Source: Acinetobacter terrae (GTDB lineage Bacteria; Pseudomonadota; Gammaproteobacteria; Pseudomonadales; Moraxellaceae). Taken from it: 64,000 bases of DNA. Made by a program: the position numbers and the translations under genes. This document shows, in pieces, positions 63,895 to 64,000 of this stretch. Within the stretch, counting starts at the first letter, position 1, and every line of letters starts with the position of its first letter. Below the pieces are notes generated by a model. It was not told the DNA's origin, made no database searches, and saw only the letters and a program-made list of their open reading frames with translations. The stretch covers positions 58,264 to 122,263 of the forward strand of contig NZ_JABERI010000030.1 of the NCBI RefSeq assembly GCF_013004375.1, given 5' to 3'.

Positions 63895-64000
63895 GATCTC
63901 TTGCGAAAGTCATTATTGCAAGTTTATCCGGTTTACGAGTGCAGCAATTAAGTTAATGCGTAAGCCGAATCTTTTCCGTCTATTTCGATAGCGTTCACTT
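63895..64000 (-). mobile_element. IS5-family-like insertion sequence, right end (continues past the window)
   Basis: GAGATCTCTTGCGAAAGTC next to the join is the probable terminal inverted repeat. The other end is outside the window, so the IS cannot be named and the exact boundary is uncertain. Confidence 0.55.
63913..64000 (-). CDS. IS5-family transposase, C-terminal end (partial)
   Basis: The last 28 residues, SERYRNRRKRFGLRINLIAA then LVNRINLQ, followed by a TAA at 63913-63915. The ERYRNRRKRFxLRxNLIA phrase is the standard end of IS5-family DDE transposases. The rest lies beyond 64000. Confidence 0.78.
   Translation of the reverse strand, partial: SERYRNRRKRFGLRINLIAALVNRINLQ

Overview
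The window looks like an Acinetobacter chromosome: low GC, a complete pmrCAB lipid A modification locus, an AroP/PutP/GltIJKL transporter set and Acinetobacter-like porin and FadL proteins. The species cannot be fixed from this sequence alone.

Layout. (1) 1-5.3 kb is core chromosome: cysH, thrH and two tandem FadL-type outer-membrane proteins. (2) 5.3-36.9 kb is a roughly 31.6 kb genomic island in the 3' end of a tRNA-Arg(CCT) gene. It has a P4-type tyrosine integrase beside the tRNA and a 12-bp att-like repeat at both ends (5306-5317 and 36866-36877). (3) 37-62 kb is core again: aroP, prpF, ispA, putP, an SPFH/NfeD pair, a patatin lipoprotein, an acyltransferase, an MFS carrier, a porin, pmrCAB, PAP2, a HAD hydrolase, amt, alpha-carbonic anhydrase, gltIJKL, DUF421 and a J-domain protein. 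(4) 62.3-64 kb holds a Septu-like HNH/ATPase pair whose ATPase gene is cut by an IS5-like element running off the window.

The island is a mosaic of defence genes and decayed phage. From the left: an unknown two-gene cargo; a broken lipoprotein gene; a four-gene operon that reads as an ABC three-component (ABC-3C-like) conflict system; remnants of a phage repressor and SSB; small helix-turn-helix genes; an unknown 390-residue protein next to 24-bp iteron-like repeats; virion-gene fragments fused by deletions; a YqaJ exonuclease, a zinc-binding phage protein and an AlpA-like regulator; a Fic toxin with a YhfG-type antitoxin; a cassette of large serine recombinase, two ParB-like proteins and a zinc-finger protein; a complete type I restriction-modification operon; a cluster of three related small-RNA-like elements; a lipoprotein/membrane-protein pair; a self-inhibited Fic protein; and the integrase.

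The strongest candidates for new biology are the ABC-3C-like operon, where a tiny membrane protein and its partner share a VGRDDNS motif; the recombinase-ParB-ParB cassette with a nested inverted repeat upstream; and the small-RNA cluster. All functions are read from sequence motifs and remembered family features; no database search was run.
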